Shown: positions 6,939 through 17,429, counted from the first letter of the stretch. The stretch is DNA of 64,000 nt from an uncultured Flavobacteriaceae bacterium (GCA_947500435.1 CANMRV010000003.1:417271-481270); one strand, 5' to 3'. A program made the numbers and translations. The notes: a model not told the origin generated them from the letters alone.

Positions 6939-9368
6939 ATGTTTAAAAACTATTTAAAAATTGCTTGGCGGAACTTAACAAAAAATAAACAACAGACAAT
7001 AATCAATTTGTTTGGGCTTACAGTGGGTACTGTAAGTTGTCTTACAATTTTACTATATGTTTTTAATCAAACGGGTTACGATGTGCATCATGAGAATGCG
7101 TCGTCTATTTATCGAATAACCTCCTCATTTGATGGGTCGCAACAAAATACCGATGATAAGGTGACTGCCACTTCTTCGCCACCTATAGCATTTGCAATGA
7201 AAGAGGATTTCCCTGAAGTTGAAGAAGCTACTAGGGTTATTCAATTGGATCTGTTTTTTACGAATCTTTTGCGCTCAGCCAATAGCAAAGAGGGATCTTA
7301 CGAACCTAGGGCTTATATGGCTGACTCCACTTTTTTCAATGTTTTTAACTACAAATTTTTAGAAGGTAATGCTGAAACGGCTTTGGATGAACCAGCAGAT
7401 TTAGTTCTTTCATCAAGCTTGGCAAATAAACTTTTTGGAAATGAAAAGGCTTTGGGTAAAACCATTTTATGGGGTACTGGGGAGAATCCTATGACGTTTA
7501 CAGTTTCTGGGGTTTTTGATGAAAATTATAAAAAATCACATTTGAACCCTAATTACATCGTAGGTATAAATACTGCAGGTTTTGGAGGATATGTGAGGGG
7601 AATAACAAACTTTGCGACCGAGAACTTTGCCTATAGCTATGTAAAACTAAAACCTAACATCGATGGTAAAAAAGTGGAACAAAAATTAGCTGGGTTTTTA
7701 GGGGCTAGAGGAGGCAAAGATCTTGATGATAGTGGAATCAAGAAAGTTTTGACTTTACAAAGTATTGAAGATATTCATCTTTACTCCAAAGGAATAAGGA
7801 ATCAAATAGACCTAGTATCGGATATCCAATACCTCTATTTCTTATTGACTTTGGCTTTGTTTATTCAACTAGTAGCTTGTATCAATTTCATTAATTTGAG
7901 TACGGCACGTGCTAGTAAAAGAGCCAAGGAAATAGGGATTCGGAAAGTGGTAGGTGCAGGTAAAAGTTCTTTGATAAGGCAATTTTTAGGAGAATCACTT
8001 CTTCTTTCATTATTTAGTGTATTCCTCAGTATTCCCATAACAATGCTATTGTTGCCTTTTGTGAATGAAATAACACAGGGAGAGTTAATTTATACGGATG
8101 TATTGAATTGGAAAATAGGTATTCTTTTACTTAGCCTAGGAATCTTTACCGGCTTTGTCTCGGGCATTTACCCTGCCTTAGTGCTTTCATCGATAAAACC
8201 TATTCGAGTTCTTAAGAGCACGATTAATTTGCAGTCCGGAAGTGGTAATTTTCGAAAGGCACTTGTTGTTTTTCAGTTTGTAATATCAATTACTTTAATA
8301 ACTGCGGTCATTATCGTTACCCAACAGTTTCGATATACCCAAAACAAAGATCTTGGTTTCAGCAAAGAAAACCTTTTAACGGTTCGGTTGAACCGGTTCG
8401 AGGAAACCAGCGCTTTTAGTGCCTTGAAATCCCAGTTTTTGACTAATCCAGGGGTTACAGAAGTTGCTGGGACCTTATATGCTCCATCTGAGATGATATT
8501 AATGGATCGGGGTTTGCATTTACCGGGAAAAAACCCCGAAAACAAAACCTTGGTAAAGCTTAATCTAATTACTGAGGGTTATTTTGAAACTATGGATATT
8601 ACATTGCTTCAAGGACGTGATTTAAGGGAAGCTGACAATAACCAAATTATCGTAAATCAAGCATTGCTAAAGGCCTTCAACATATCCGAAGAAAATGCCG
8701 TTGGATCCAAACTATTATCTACATATGAACAGCAGACACAGGAATTTGAAATTGTAGGCTTAGTTGGGAATTATCACTATACTTCGTTAAAAGAAAAAAT
8801 AGCGCCCTTAATGCTGGCTAAAAATAATGATCCTGGCTGGCTGGTCGTACAAACTAAAACTGACAACTATCAACAATTACTAAATAGCCTTGAAAATACT
8901 TGGAACAACACTGTAAAGGACACCCCTTTTACCTATGCCTTTGTTGATCAAGAAGTCGGTAAGCTTTATGAAGAAGAAATACGATTGGGGAAAATTTCAG
9001 CAGTATTTACGTTTTTGGCAATTCTAATCAGTTGCCTAGGCTTATTTGGTCTTATTTCTTACGTCGCCGAACAGAAGAAAAAAGAAATCGGAATTCGAAA
9101 AGTATTGGGAGCAAGCATTAATTCCGTAATAAAATTACTTACGACGAACTTTCTTAAACTCGTTGGTATTGCATTTTTAATCGCTGCCCCTATCGCGTAT
9201 TATTTTATGCAACGTTGGTTGGAGGGATACACCTATCGTATCGATATTCAATGGTGGGTTTTTGCTATGGCAGGTAGCTTTGCTTTGGTTATAACCTTGC
9301 TCACCGTAGGCTTTCAATCGATAAAATCTGCACTAGCCAACCCAGTAAAAAGTTTGCGTACAGAGTGA
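6939..9368 (+). CDS. FtsX/MacB-type fused ABC permease 2
   Basis: An 809-residue paralogue beginning MFKNYLKIAWRNLTKNK and ending NPVKSLRTE. The two FtsX coupling motifs are RAKEIGIRKVVGAG (after CINFINLSTARA) and KKKEIGIRKVLGAS (after AEQ). TM1 carries unusual T/S content (INLFGLTVGTVSCLTILLYV). The first periplasmic domain has an MacB-like end of strand (YEPRAYMADSTFFNVFNYKFLEG). No ATPase domain is present, so it must borrow one of the two encoded at the ends of the locus. The gap to permease 1 is 43 bases and contains only the leader repeat. Confidence 0.92.
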   Translation: MFKNYLKIAWRNLTKNKQQTIINLFGLTVGTVSCLTILLYVFNQTGYDVHHENASSIYRITSSFDGSQQNTDDKVTATSSPPIAFAMKEDFPEVEEATRVIQLDLFFTNLLRSANSKEGSYEPRAYMADSTFFNVFNYKFLEGNAETALDEPADLVLSSSLANKLFGNEKALGKTILWGTGENPMTFTVSGVFDENYKKSHLNPNYIVGINTAGFGGYVRGITNFATENFAYSYVKLKPNIDGKKVEQKLAGFLGARGGKDLDDSGIKKVLTLQSIEDIHLYSKGIRNQIDLVSDIQYLYFLLTLALFIQLVACINFINLSTARASKRAKEIGIRKVVGAGKSSLIRQFLGESLLLSLFSVFLSIPITMLLLPFVNEITQGELIYTDVLNWKIGILLLSLGIFTGFVSGIYPALVLSSIKPIRVLKSTINLQSGSGNFRKALVVFQFVISITLITAVIIVTQQFRYTQNKDLGFSKENLLTVRLNRFEETSAFSALKSQFLTNPGVTEVAGTLYAPSEMILMDRGLHLPGKNPENKTLVKLNLITEGYFETMDITLLQGRDLREADNNQIIVNQALLKAFNISEENAVGSKLLSTYEQQTQEFEIVGLVGNYHYTSLKEKIAPLMLAKNNDPGWLVVQTKTDNYQQLLNSLENTWNNTVKDTPFTYAFVDQEVGKLYEEEIRLGKISAVFTFLAILISCLGLFGLISYVAEQKKKEIGIRKVLGASINSVIKLLTTNFLKLVGIAFLIAAPIAYYFMQRWLEGYTYRIDIQWWVFAMAGSFALVITLLTVGFQSIKSALANPVKSLRTE

Positions 9369-9444
9369 AACAAATCGGTATTTAAGACATCTTTATGAAA
9401 GAACAATGCAATGGTAATTATAACATCAATCAAAATCATCAATC

Positions 9445-11844
9445 ATGTTTAAAAACTATCTAAAAATCGCTTGGCGGAACCTAGTTAAAAACAAAGGCTA
9501 TACCCTAATAAATGTGGGGGGACTTGCTTTAGGAATGGCGGTAACTTTAATCATTGGCCTTTGGATTCAAGATGAGCTTACTTATAACAGCTATTTCCAA
9601 AACAAAACCAATATCGCGCAAGTTTTTCAATCGCAAACCTTCAATAATGAAACCGGAACAGGACCAGCTATTCCAAGACCTTTGGAAAAAGCATTAAGAG
9701 AGGGTTACGGAGATAATTTCAAGCATTTGGTAATGGTCACTTGGACCAACGACCGCTACCTGAAATATAAGGAAACTAACCTTTCTAGGTCGGGGAACTG
9801 CGCTCAGAGGGAAACACCTGAACTATTGGATTTGCAGATTATAAAGGGAGAAAAAGATGGACTTCGAGAAATCAATTCGATTATGCTTTCCGAGTCAACT
9901 GCCAAAGCCCTTTTCGGTGACGAAGAACCGATTGGAAAAACGGTTCAAGTTAGTAACCAATATGATTTGATGGTCACTAGCGTATACAAAGATATTCCGG
10001 TAAATAATTCATTTAATGATACCGATTATCTGATTCCTTGGGAACAATATTTGGCCACCACAGAATGGGTTAGAAATGCTGAGGATAGCTGGGGTAACAA
10101 TTCTTTTCAAATGTTCGTTCAAATGGCCGACAATGCAAATATGGATAGAACAAGCGAGTCTATCCGTAATGTAAAGAAAGATTTGAATGAGGATACAGCG
10201 GAATTTAATCCGCAGATTTTCCTTTTCCCTATGGAAGAGTGGTATCTCCGTGGCAATTTTGAAAATGGGAAACAAACAGGTGGTCGTATCAAGTATGTTT
10301 GGTTATTTGGATTCATAGGCGCTTTCGTGCTTCTGTTGGCATGTATCAACTTTATGAATTTGAGTACAGCACGATCCGAAAAAAGGAGTAAAGAAGTTGG
10401 TATTCGCAAATCAATCGGTTCTCAAAGAGGTCAGTTGATTTATCAGTTTTTAAGTGAATCGTTCTTGGTTGTCCTATTTGCTTTCTTCATTGCCTTGGTA
10501 ATTGTTTTACTATCCCTAAACGGATTTAATGAGTTAGCGCGAAAAGAGATATCCTTTCCATGGTCAAATCCTTTCTTTTGGGGTGTTTCTTTACTTTTCG
10601 TCCTTTTTACAGCTTTATTAGCGGGTAGTTATCCAGCCTTGTATTTATCCTCATTTAAACCGGTGGATGTACTCAAAGGAACCTTTAAAACTGGCCGTTA
10701 TGCAGGCCTGCCAAGAAAAATACTGGTAGTGCTTCAGTTTACTGTTTCTGTCGCTTTTATTATTGGTACTGTCATCGTAATGGAACAGATTAATCATGCC
10801 AAGAATAGACCTGTAGGATATGATAAGGAGGGATTGATACAGATTCCCACATTCAGCCAAGATTTTAGTGGAAAGTACGATTTGATGCGTACTGAGTTTT
10901 TAAGTTCCAATGCGGTTGTTGAGATGTCATCTTCCAGCAGTCCGACTACACGAATTTGGTCTAACCGAGGAGGATTTACATGGGAAGGAAAACCGGAAGG
11001 CTTTCAAGAAGATTTAGCATGGACCGAGGTTTCTCCCGAATATGCAAAATCATTGAATTTAAAGATTGTTGAAGGAAGGGATTTTTCAAGAGAATTCGCT
11101 ACTGATTCTTTGGGAGTGCTCATCAACGAAACTGCGAAGAAGTATTTGGGTATGTCCAATCCTGTTGGTAAATTTTTGAAGGATGATGATGAGGAAGACC
11201 CGAACCCGCCACTAAAAATCATCGGTGTGGTGCAAGACATGATTACACAATCTCCCTATGAGCCTGTAAAACAAGGGGTTTATGTATATGACAGATTCAA
11301 TAATTCAAGTTATTACAATCTTAGGTTAAATCCGAAGAGGAGCTCGAGTGAGAATATTGCAGTTGTCGAACGGGTGTTTAAAGAGCACTTTCCAGATATC
11401 CCTTTCGAGTATGATTTTATAGATGAAGAATATGGTGAAAAATTTGCTTCTGAAGAACGTATCGGCAGCTTATCAGGAATTTTCACTGCCCTAGCTATTT
11501 TAATCAGTTGTCTAGGCCTATTTGGACTCACATCCTTTGTGGCCGAACAGCGTACCAAAGAAATCGGGGTTCGAAAAGTCCTAGGGGCTTCGGTATTCAA
11601 TGTGTGGAATATGCTTTCCAAGGACTTCCTAAAGTTGGTTACCATTTCTTGCTTTATCGCAATACCCATATCCTATTACATAATGAATGGCTGGTTACAA
11701 GACTATCCGTATCGGGTAATCCTGGAGTGGTGGATTTTCTTGCTTGCAGTCGTTGGGGCAATGGGTGTTACTGTTTTGACGGTAAGCTTTCAGGCAATCA
11801 AAGCGGCCAAAGCCAATCCTGTAAAAAGTTTAAGAACAGAATGA
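9445..11844 (+). CDS. FtsX/MacB-type fused ABC permease 3
   Basis: A 799-residue paralogue. It belongs with permeases 5 and 11 in a subgroup: all three share a WGNN-type motif in the first periplasmic domain and end that domain with FENG..(T/V)GGRI just before TM2. Coupling motifs are RSKEVGIRKSIGSQ and RTKEIGVRKVLGAS. The second periplasmic domain carries an acidic run (KDDDEEDPNPP) at the position where permease 5 has GDDEDHE. Such a charged loop could contact a cationic ligand or a metal, but this is inference. The first 45 bases of the gene are nearly identical to those of permeases 1 and 2. Confidence 0.92.
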   Translation: MFKNYLKIAWRNLVKNKGYTLINVGGLALGMAVTLIIGLWIQDELTYNSYFQNKTNIAQVFQSQTFNNETGTGPAIPRPLEKALREGYGDNFKHLVMVTWTNDRYLKYKETNLSRSGNCAQRETPELLDLQIIKGEKDGLREINSIMLSESTAKALFGDEEPIGKTVQVSNQYDLMVTSVYKDIPVNNSFNDTDYLIPWEQYLATTEWVRNAEDSWGNNSFQMFVQMADNANMDRTSESIRNVKKDLNEDTAEFNPQIFLFPMEEWYLRGNFENGKQTGGRIKYVWLFGFIGAFVLLLACINFMNLSTARSEKRSKEVGIRKSIGSQRGQLIYQFLSESFLVVLFAFFIALVIVLLSLNGFNELARKEISFPWSNPFFWGVSLLFVLFTALLAGSYPALYLSSFKPVDVLKGTFKTGRYAGLPRKILVVLQFTVSVAFIIGTVIVMEQINHAKNRPVGYDKEGLIQIPTFSQDFSGKYDLMRTEFLSSNAVVEMSSSSSPTTRIWSNRGGFTWEGKPEGFQEDLAWTEVSPEYAKSLNLKIVEGRDFSREFATDSLGVLINETAKKYLGMSNPVGKFLKDDDEEDPNPPLKIIGVVQDMITQSPYEPVKQGVYVYDRFNNSSYYNLRLNPKRSSSENIAVVERVFKEHFPDIPFEYDFIDEEYGEKFASEERIGSLSGIFTALAILISCLGLFGLTSFVAEQRTKEIGVRKVLGASVFNVWNMLSKDFLKLVTISCFIAIPISYYIMNGWLQDYPYRVILEWWIFLLAVVGAMGVTVLTVSFQAIKAAKANPVKSLRTE

Positions 11845-11881
11845 GATAAGTGAAAGAGTCATCCAATTAAAAAATGAAATC

Positions 11882-14266
11882 ATGTTTATAACTCAGATAA
11901 AATTAGCTTGGAGAAATCTTATTAAGAATAAGTCGTACCTCATTATCAACCTAATTGGATTAACCGTTGCTATGACCTGTTTTATTATGATAGGGCTGTT
12001 TATTCATTTTGAAAACAGTTTTGATAGACACCATCAAAAATCGGAAAGAACCTTTCGAATTGTTCAACAACAAAAAGGAAACAGCTATCAAGGTACTGAT
12101 ATGTTCGCTGTTGCACCTTTGCCTTTGGGGGAAGCACTGTTGAAAGATTTTCCTGAGGTGCAAGAAGTGACCAATCTGAACACCGGAGGTGCGCTATTAA
12201 TTAATAATGACAAGTCTTTTGTTCAACAAGGGTTATATACAGATAGTTCTTATTTTGATGTTTTTACAACTTTGATTAAAGAAGGTAATCCACAAGAGGC
12301 TATAGAAGACCCAAACACGATTATTCTGACCGAGTCATCGGCTCAAAAGATTTTTGGTAAAGATTCACCGCTAGAACAAAGCCTTGAATTTGGTAATGGT
12401 AAAACGTATACCGTAAAAGCCATAGTTCAGGATCCGCCTAAAAATCAGCACTTTTCTTATGATTTCATTGTCTCTTATAAAGGGCAAGGGTATTACCCAC
12501 AAGATGTGGGATTTTGGGTGAGTAATAACTACCACACATACATAACATTATCTAATTCAAAGCAGTACAAAGATTTAGAAAAGAAAATGGAGGTGTATGA
12601 GAAAATAACAAAACCTGCCTATGAAAACCAGGGGTTTGAATTTTATCCAGAATACAAATTACAGCCTTTAGAGGATATTCACTTAACTTCTGATATCAAT
12701 GTTGAGTTAAGTCAAAATGGCAATATTAAATATGTTAAGCTTTTTGCTTTTATAGCTTTCATAATTCTGGCTTTGGCTGCAATTAACTATACCAATCTTG
12801 CCACAGCCAAGTCCGCCCAAAGATCAAAAGAAGTGGGGGTCAGTAAGGTGTTGGGAGCAAAGAAGGGACACTTAATTACCCAGTATCTAAGTGAGTCTAT
12901 TTTTTTGACCGTAGCCAGTTTCTGCTTTGCCCTTTTACTTGTATATATGCTGTTGCCTTATTTTAATGAGTTAATTAATCGGGAAATCAGTTTTAATACT
13001 CTAAGATATTCACTTATTCTACCCACGCTCTTGAGTATGGCAATAGTCACAGGAGCTTTGTCTGGCCTATATCCAGCATTCTTTCTTTCAAGTTTAGGTC
13101 CGATCAAAGCCTTAAAGGGAAATTTTTTCAAAAGCCGCAAAGAAGGAGCGTTTTTAAGAAATTCATTGATAATCGGCCAATTTGCAGTTGCTATCGGGCT
13201 TACTATTTCTAGTGTGGTTATCTATCAACAGTTGAACTACACACAAAATAAAAATTTGGGCTTCAAGAATGAGGGTTTACTTCATGTTCCATATTTCGAA
13301 TCAGAGATTACCGAGAAACAAGATATCTTAAAAAGTGAGTTGCTACAAAACCCAAAAGTTCATGAAGTTTCTTTGAGTTCACAATTACCTTTTAATGTTA
13401 ACAGTCAAGGGCCAGTTAGTACTTGGGAGGGAAACATAACCAATGAACAACTTTACATTTTCAGGTCCTATGTGGATTACAATTTTTTAGATGTATTTGA
13501 GATGGATTTGGTTTTAGGGAGAAATTTCTCCCGTGAGATAGCCTCGGATTCCTCAGCTTATCTTTTGAACGAAGCCGCGGTAAAATCTTTAGGTTGGGAG
13601 AATCCCATAGGTAAAACCTTTGTAAATGGTCAAGTGATAGGAGTTCTAAAAGATTTTCATTTAAAAACGTTTGATCAAGCTATAGAACCTTTGTTTATGG
13701 CACTCAGAACGCCAGAATATACCAGGAATTTTGGCGAGTTAGTGGTGAAGATTGATATGAATGATTATGAAGCAACTGCAGATTTCATTGAACGAACTAT
13801 GAACAATATTGTCCCATATGTGCCCTATGAGGCGAAATTTGTTGAAGATTCTTATGATCTATTTTATGATGAAGAAAGAAGATTGGGACAGACTTTCAGT
13901 TTATTTACAATTTTAGCGCTGTTCATTGCTGCAATAGGACTGTTTGGTATGGTTTCTTTTCAAATAGTGCAACGTACCAAAGAAATTGGTATACGCAAAG
14001 TTTTAGGAAGTTCTGTCAGTGGAATAGTTCGATTATTGGCCAAAGACTTTGTCAAACAAATATTAGTCGCCCTATTAATCGCGATGCCATTTGCCTATTA
14101 TTTTATGGAAAAGTGGTTACAAGAATTTGTTTATCGAATTTCTATCCAATGGTGGTTAGGTCTTTTGATAGGATTTTTCGCGATCATCATGGCGTTTTTA
14201 TCAGTTGGTTTTCAGAGTTTCAAAGCCGCCTTGGTAAATCCCATAAAAAGTTTAAGAACAGAATAA
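11882..14266 (+). CDS. FtsX/MacB-type fused ABC permease 4
   Basis: A 794-residue paralogue with a divergent start (MFITQIKLAWRNLIKNK) and the ending NPIKSLRTE. The first coupling motif reads RSKEVGVSKVLGAKK, with Ser where nearly all others have Arg (IRK), preceded by AINYTNLATAKS rather than CINFMNLSTA. The second is canonical (RTKEIGIRKVLGSS). The lost Arg lies in the first cytoplasmic coupling helix, which contacts the ATPase, so coupling through this half may be weaker. It lacks the CATCAATC leader and instead follows an AAAATGAAATC spacer. Confidence 0.92.
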   Translation: MFITQIKLAWRNLIKNKSYLIINLIGLTVAMTCFIMIGLFIHFENSFDRHHQKSERTFRIVQQQKGNSYQGTDMFAVAPLPLGEALLKDFPEVQEVTNLNTGGALLINNDKSFVQQGLYTDSSYFDVFTTLIKEGNPQEAIEDPNTIILTESSAQKIFGKDSPLEQSLEFGNGKTYTVKAIVQDPPKNQHFSYDFIVSYKGQGYYPQDVGFWVSNNYHTYITLSNSKQYKDLEKKMEVYEKITKPAYENQGFEFYPEYKLQPLEDIHLTSDINVELSQNGNIKYVKLFAFIAFIILALAAINYTNLATAKSAQRSKEVGVSKVLGAKKGHLITQYLSESIFLTVASFCFALLLVYMLLPYFNELINREISFNTLRYSLILPTLLSMAIVTGALSGLYPAFFLSSLGPIKALKGNFFKSRKEGAFLRNSLIIGQFAVAIGLTISSVVIYQQLNYTQNKNLGFKNEGLLHVPYFESEITEKQDILKSELLQNPKVHEVSLSSQLPFNVNSQGPVSTWEGNITNEQLYIFRSYVDYNFLDVFEMDLVLGRNFSREIASDSSAYLLNEAAVKSLGWENPIGKTFVNGQVIGVLKDFHLKTFDQAIEPLFMALRTPEYTRNFGELVVKIDMNDYEATADFIERTMNNIVPYVPYEAKFVEDSYDLFYDEERRLGQTFSLFTILALFIAAIGLFGMVSFQIVQRTKEIGIRKVLGSSVSGIVRLLAKDFVKQILVALLIAMPFAYYFMEKWLQEFVYRISIQWWLGLLIGFFAIIMAFLSVGFQSFKAALVNPIKSLRTE

Positions 14267-14284
14267 AATTAAATGTCAAACGAA

Positions 14285-14315
14285 ACTAACTCCCTCCCTT
14301 TTGAGGAGGGTTAGT
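14285..14315. repeat. Palindromic intergenic element (CCCTCC/GGAGGG type)
   Basis: ACTAACTCCCTCC and GGAGGGTTAGT form an 11-bp stem with a two-base bulge and a short loop between permeases 4 and 5. It resembles the CCCTCC...GGAGGG dispersed intergenic element I associate with flavobacterial genomes. It has no T-tract and so is unlikely to end transcription, but could trim or protect the polycistronic mRNA. Confidence 0.5.
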
Positions 14316-14338
14316 AGGCGAATCAAAATTCATCAATA

Positions 14339-16732
14339 ATGTTTAAAAACTATTTAAAAATAGCCTGGAGAAATCTGAAAAGAGACAAGTCCAACTCGTT
14401 CATAAACATTGGTGGGTTAAGTCTGGGTATTGCCGCAACGCTTTTAATCGGCATGTGGGTATACAATGAGTTGAGCTATAATCAAGAAATTACAAATTAC
14501 AAGAGTATTGCCCAAGTGATGCAGAACCAAACTTTTGCAGGGGAAATAAATACTAGTAACAATCAACCAATGCAACTTGCCCCTGTTTTGAGAGATAAAT
14601 ACGGAGACCACTTTAAGCATGTTGTTACCAGTTCTTTTACGAACAGTAGATTACTTTCTTACAATGAGAATAAAATATCTAGACCGGGCAACTTTATGGA
14701 ACCAGGTATTACCGATATGCTCGGTTTGAATATGTTGGAGGGTAGCTACACAGCTCTCGAGGACCCTAGTTCTATAATCTTATCTAAATCAACTTCGGAA
14801 GCCTTATTTGGTGATGAAAGTCCAATGGGTAAGACCATAGAACTAGGAACGACAATGAAAGCTACCGTTGCTGGCATATATGATGATTTACCAATAAATA
14901 GTGATTTTAGAGATCTTACTTTCATTGCTCCATGGCATTTGTTGAAAACAACCCAAAATTATGAGGAACGACTTGGTTGGGGTAATAACTGGTTCCAAAC
15001 CTTTGTAGAGACTCAGAACGGAAGTTCAATGAAAGAAATATCTGCGATAATAAAAAATGCAAAATTTGATAACATTGATGCAAGTTATCAGCGTACTAAA
15101 CCAGAGGTTTTTTTACATCCAATGGATCAATGGCACCTTCATTCAGAATTTGAAAATGGAATTGTTGTCGGAGGAAGAATAGAAATGATTTGGTTGTTCA
15201 GCATTATTGGTATTTTCATTCTGCTTCTGGCTTGCATCAACTTTATGAACTTGGCCACAGCACGAAGTGTAAAGAGAAGCAAAGAAGTAGGGATTCGCAA
15301 GACAATTGGTTCTCAAAGGAAACAACTTGTCTTTCAGTTTTTCGGAGAATCTTTACTCATAGTTCTTTTGGCATTTATAGTATCAGTTGCACTAACTATA
15401 GTAATGCTTCCTTTTTTCAACGCACTTATCGAAAAGAGTTTGGCACTACCTTGGGCCAATCCATACTTTTGGTTTGTATCAATAGCTTTTATTCTTTTTA
15501 CTGCTATTGTTTCAGGAATTTATCCCGCCTTCTATCTGTCTTCATTTAAACCGGCCAAAGTGCTCAAAGGAGAAGTAACCCGCAGTACCAAGGCGGGCAA
15601 TTTTCGAAAGTCTTTAGTAGTCTTTCAGTTCGCTATTTCAATAGCATTGATTATCGCTACAATTACAGTTAATCAGCAAATTCAGCATGCCAAAGAAAGA
15701 CCCTTAGGCTATAATACCGAAAGAATGCTTTATGTACCAATCAATACGGCTGAGGTAATCAATAGTTTTGGGTCTCTACGGGAAGAATTAGTTGGGTTAA
15801 ATGGTGTTGAAGACGTTGCAGCTTCTGATGTTAGAATAACGGGGACCTATACAACGAATGGTGGCTTCAACTGGAAAGGAAAAGACCCCAACATGAGCGA
15901 AGAATTTAGAACATTGAGAGCGACATATGGATTTGGAGAGATGGTTGATTGGGAAATTTTGCAAGGTCGTAACTTTTCTCGTGATTTCAAAAGCGATTCT
16001 CTGGCGATGATTCTCAATGAAACGGCCGTTGCTTACATGGGATTAAAAGATCCAATTGGCGAAATAATACAATGGGGAGACGATGAAGATCATGAGCTGT
16101 TCAAGGTTATCGGTGTGGTTAAAGATATGGTTACCATTTCCCCTTACGAACAAGCGAAACCTAGTATGATGATACTTCATTATGGGAGGTTTTTAAATTT
16201 TGTAAATATCAAGCTTAAGGCAGCTAACGACATCAATTCAACTATTGCACAAATAGAAAATATTTTCGGGAAGTACGATCCCCAAAGCATTTTTGATTAT
16301 AGGTTTCTCCAAGATGATTATGCGAATAATTTTGTTGAAGAAGAGAAAATAGGCACTCTGGCCAGTATCTTTTCTTTTATGGCAATTCTAATAAGTTGCT
16401 TAGGTATTTTCGGATTAGCTGCCTTTATGGCGGAGCAACGCACAAAAGAGATTGGCATTCGAAAGGTGTTGGGAGCTTCTTATTATCAACTTCTGAGTTT
16501 ATTGTCGAAAGATTTTTTGGTATTGGTTTGTGTTGCCGCTTGTATAGCTATTCCAATAGGAATTTTTTATATGGGAAATTGGCTTGAAAATTATGATTAT
16601 AGAACTTCTATAAAATGGTGGATACCTGCAATTTCGTTGGTTTTGACATTAGGTATTACGTTGCTTACAGCCAGTTTTCAAACGGTAAAAGTTGTACTAA
16701 AAAACCCAGTAAAAAGTTTACGAACAGAATAA
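14339..16732 (+). CDS. FtsX/MacB-type fused ABC permease 5
   Basis: A 797-residue paralogue of the permease 3/5/11 subgroup: WGNNWFQTFVE in the first periplasmic domain, FENGIVVGGRI before TM2, then CINFMNLATARSVKRSKEVGIRKTIGSQ. Second coupling motif RTKEIGIRKVLGAS after GLAAFMAEQ. It has the same order of domains and eight TM as the others. It ends NPVKSLRTE, and 24 bases later a non-permease gene begins, the only break in the permease run. Similarity to permease 3 across intervening permease 4 implies duplication of a block or a later insertion. Confidence 0.92.
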   Translation: MFKNYLKIAWRNLKRDKSNSFINIGGLSLGIAATLLIGMWVYNELSYNQEITNYKSIAQVMQNQTFAGEINTSNNQPMQLAPVLRDKYGDHFKHVVTSSFTNSRLLSYNENKISRPGNFMEPGITDMLGLNMLEGSYTALEDPSSIILSKSTSEALFGDESPMGKTIELGTTMKATVAGIYDDLPINSDFRDLTFIAPWHLLKTTQNYEERLGWGNNWFQTFVETQNGSSMKEISAIIKNAKFDNIDASYQRTKPEVFLHPMDQWHLHSEFENGIVVGGRIEMIWLFSIIGIFILLLACINFMNLATARSVKRSKEVGIRKTIGSQRKQLVFQFFGESLLIVLLAFIVSVALTIVMLPFFNALIEKSLALPWANPYFWFVSIAFILFTAIVSGIYPAFYLSSFKPAKVLKGEVTRSTKAGNFRKSLVVFQFAISIALIIATITVNQQIQHAKERPLGYNTERMLYVPINTAEVINSFGSLREELVGLNGVEDVAASDVRITGTYTTNGGFNWKGKDPNMSEEFRTLRATYGFGEMVDWEILQGRNFSRDFKSDSLAMILNETAVAYMGLKDPIGEIIQWGDDEDHELFKVIGVVKDMVTISPYEQAKPSMMILHYGRFLNFVNIKLKAANDINSTIAQIENIFGKYDPQSIFDYRFLQDDYANNFVEEEKIGTLASIFSFMAILISCLGIFGLAAFMAEQRTKEIGIRKVLGASYYQLLSLLSKDFLVLVCVAACIAIPIGIFYMGNWLENYDYRTSIKWWIPAISLVLTLGITLLTASFQTVKVVLKNPVKSLRTE

Positions 16733-16756
16733 TAGAACAAATTAAAAAACAACAAT

Positions 16757-17398
16757 ATGAAAACAGTAAGAACATTATTTGTAATTGCGTTCTCTTTTTT
16801 GGGAGGAACAATATACGCTCAGAAGGATAAAATCATTCCCGATTTAAGCAAGGTAAATGACACCACTTTATGGAACCTTGATGATAGGGAGTTAATCAAT
16901 ACTGATCCTGTGCATTTAAGTGTAGGTGAGGGAGATGGTATTCTATGGTTGAAATCACTAAGCTTTGAAAATGGAACAATCGACCTTGATATAAAAGGAA
17001 GGGATGTAAGAGGTCAAAGCTTTGTAGGGATGGCTTTCCACGGACTAGATAAAAACAATTTTGAATTGGTTTACTTCCGACCTTTCAATTTTAAGAGTCC
17101 TGAAAAGAAGGGCAACTCGGTCCAATATGTTTCTCTACCTGATTTCACTTGGCAAAAGTTACGTCAGGAGCATCCTGGAGTATATGAAAGTGAGCCAAAT
17201 CCAACTCCCGATCCAAAAGAGTGGTTTCATGCCACAATTAAGGTGAATCATCCTACAATCAAAGTTTATATTAATAATTCAGAAGAACCCACGCTTACGG
17301 TTGAGCAACTAAGTACCCGAAAAAGCGGTTGGATTGGTTTTTGGGTGGGAAGTAATTCAGAAGGAGAGTTTAAAAATTTAAAGATTACCAAAAACTAG
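16757..17398 (+). CDS. Secreted LamG/DUF1080-like (concanavalin A-fold) protein inside the permease array
   Basis: A 213-residue protein with a clear signal peptide (about 1-21, ending IYAQ) and a single jelly-roll-like domain. The order FENGTIDLDIKGRD, SFVGMAFHGLD, FELVYFRPFNF, EWFHATIKVN and SGWIGFWVGSNSEGEFKNLKI is the strand order of DUF1080/LamG-type concanavalin-like domains that bind or cleave sugars. No catalytic pair can be assigned. It is co-directional and closely spaced with permeases on both sides, so probably co-transcribed. It may be a periplasmic ligand-binding partner or a cargo of the system; neither is shown by the sequence. Confidence 0.75.
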   Translation: MKTVRTLFVIAFSFLGGTIYAQKDKIIPDLSKVNDTTLWNLDDRELINTDPVHLSVGEGDGILWLKSLSFENGTIDLDIKGRDVRGQSFVGMAFHGLDKNNFELVYFRPFNFKSPEKKGNSVQYVSLPDFTWQKLRQEHPGVYESEPNPTPDPKEWFHATIKVNHPTIKVYINNSEEPTLTVEQLSTRKSGWIGFWVGSNSEGEFKNLKITKN

Positions 17399-17429
17399 GC
17401 TATAAACTCATCAATCAAAATCATCGATC

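Noticed and set aside
11313..11669. 118-codon minus-strand frame inside permease 3
   Set aside because: Antisense shadow of a conserved permease; similar shadows occur at matching places in other permeases because their sequences are related.
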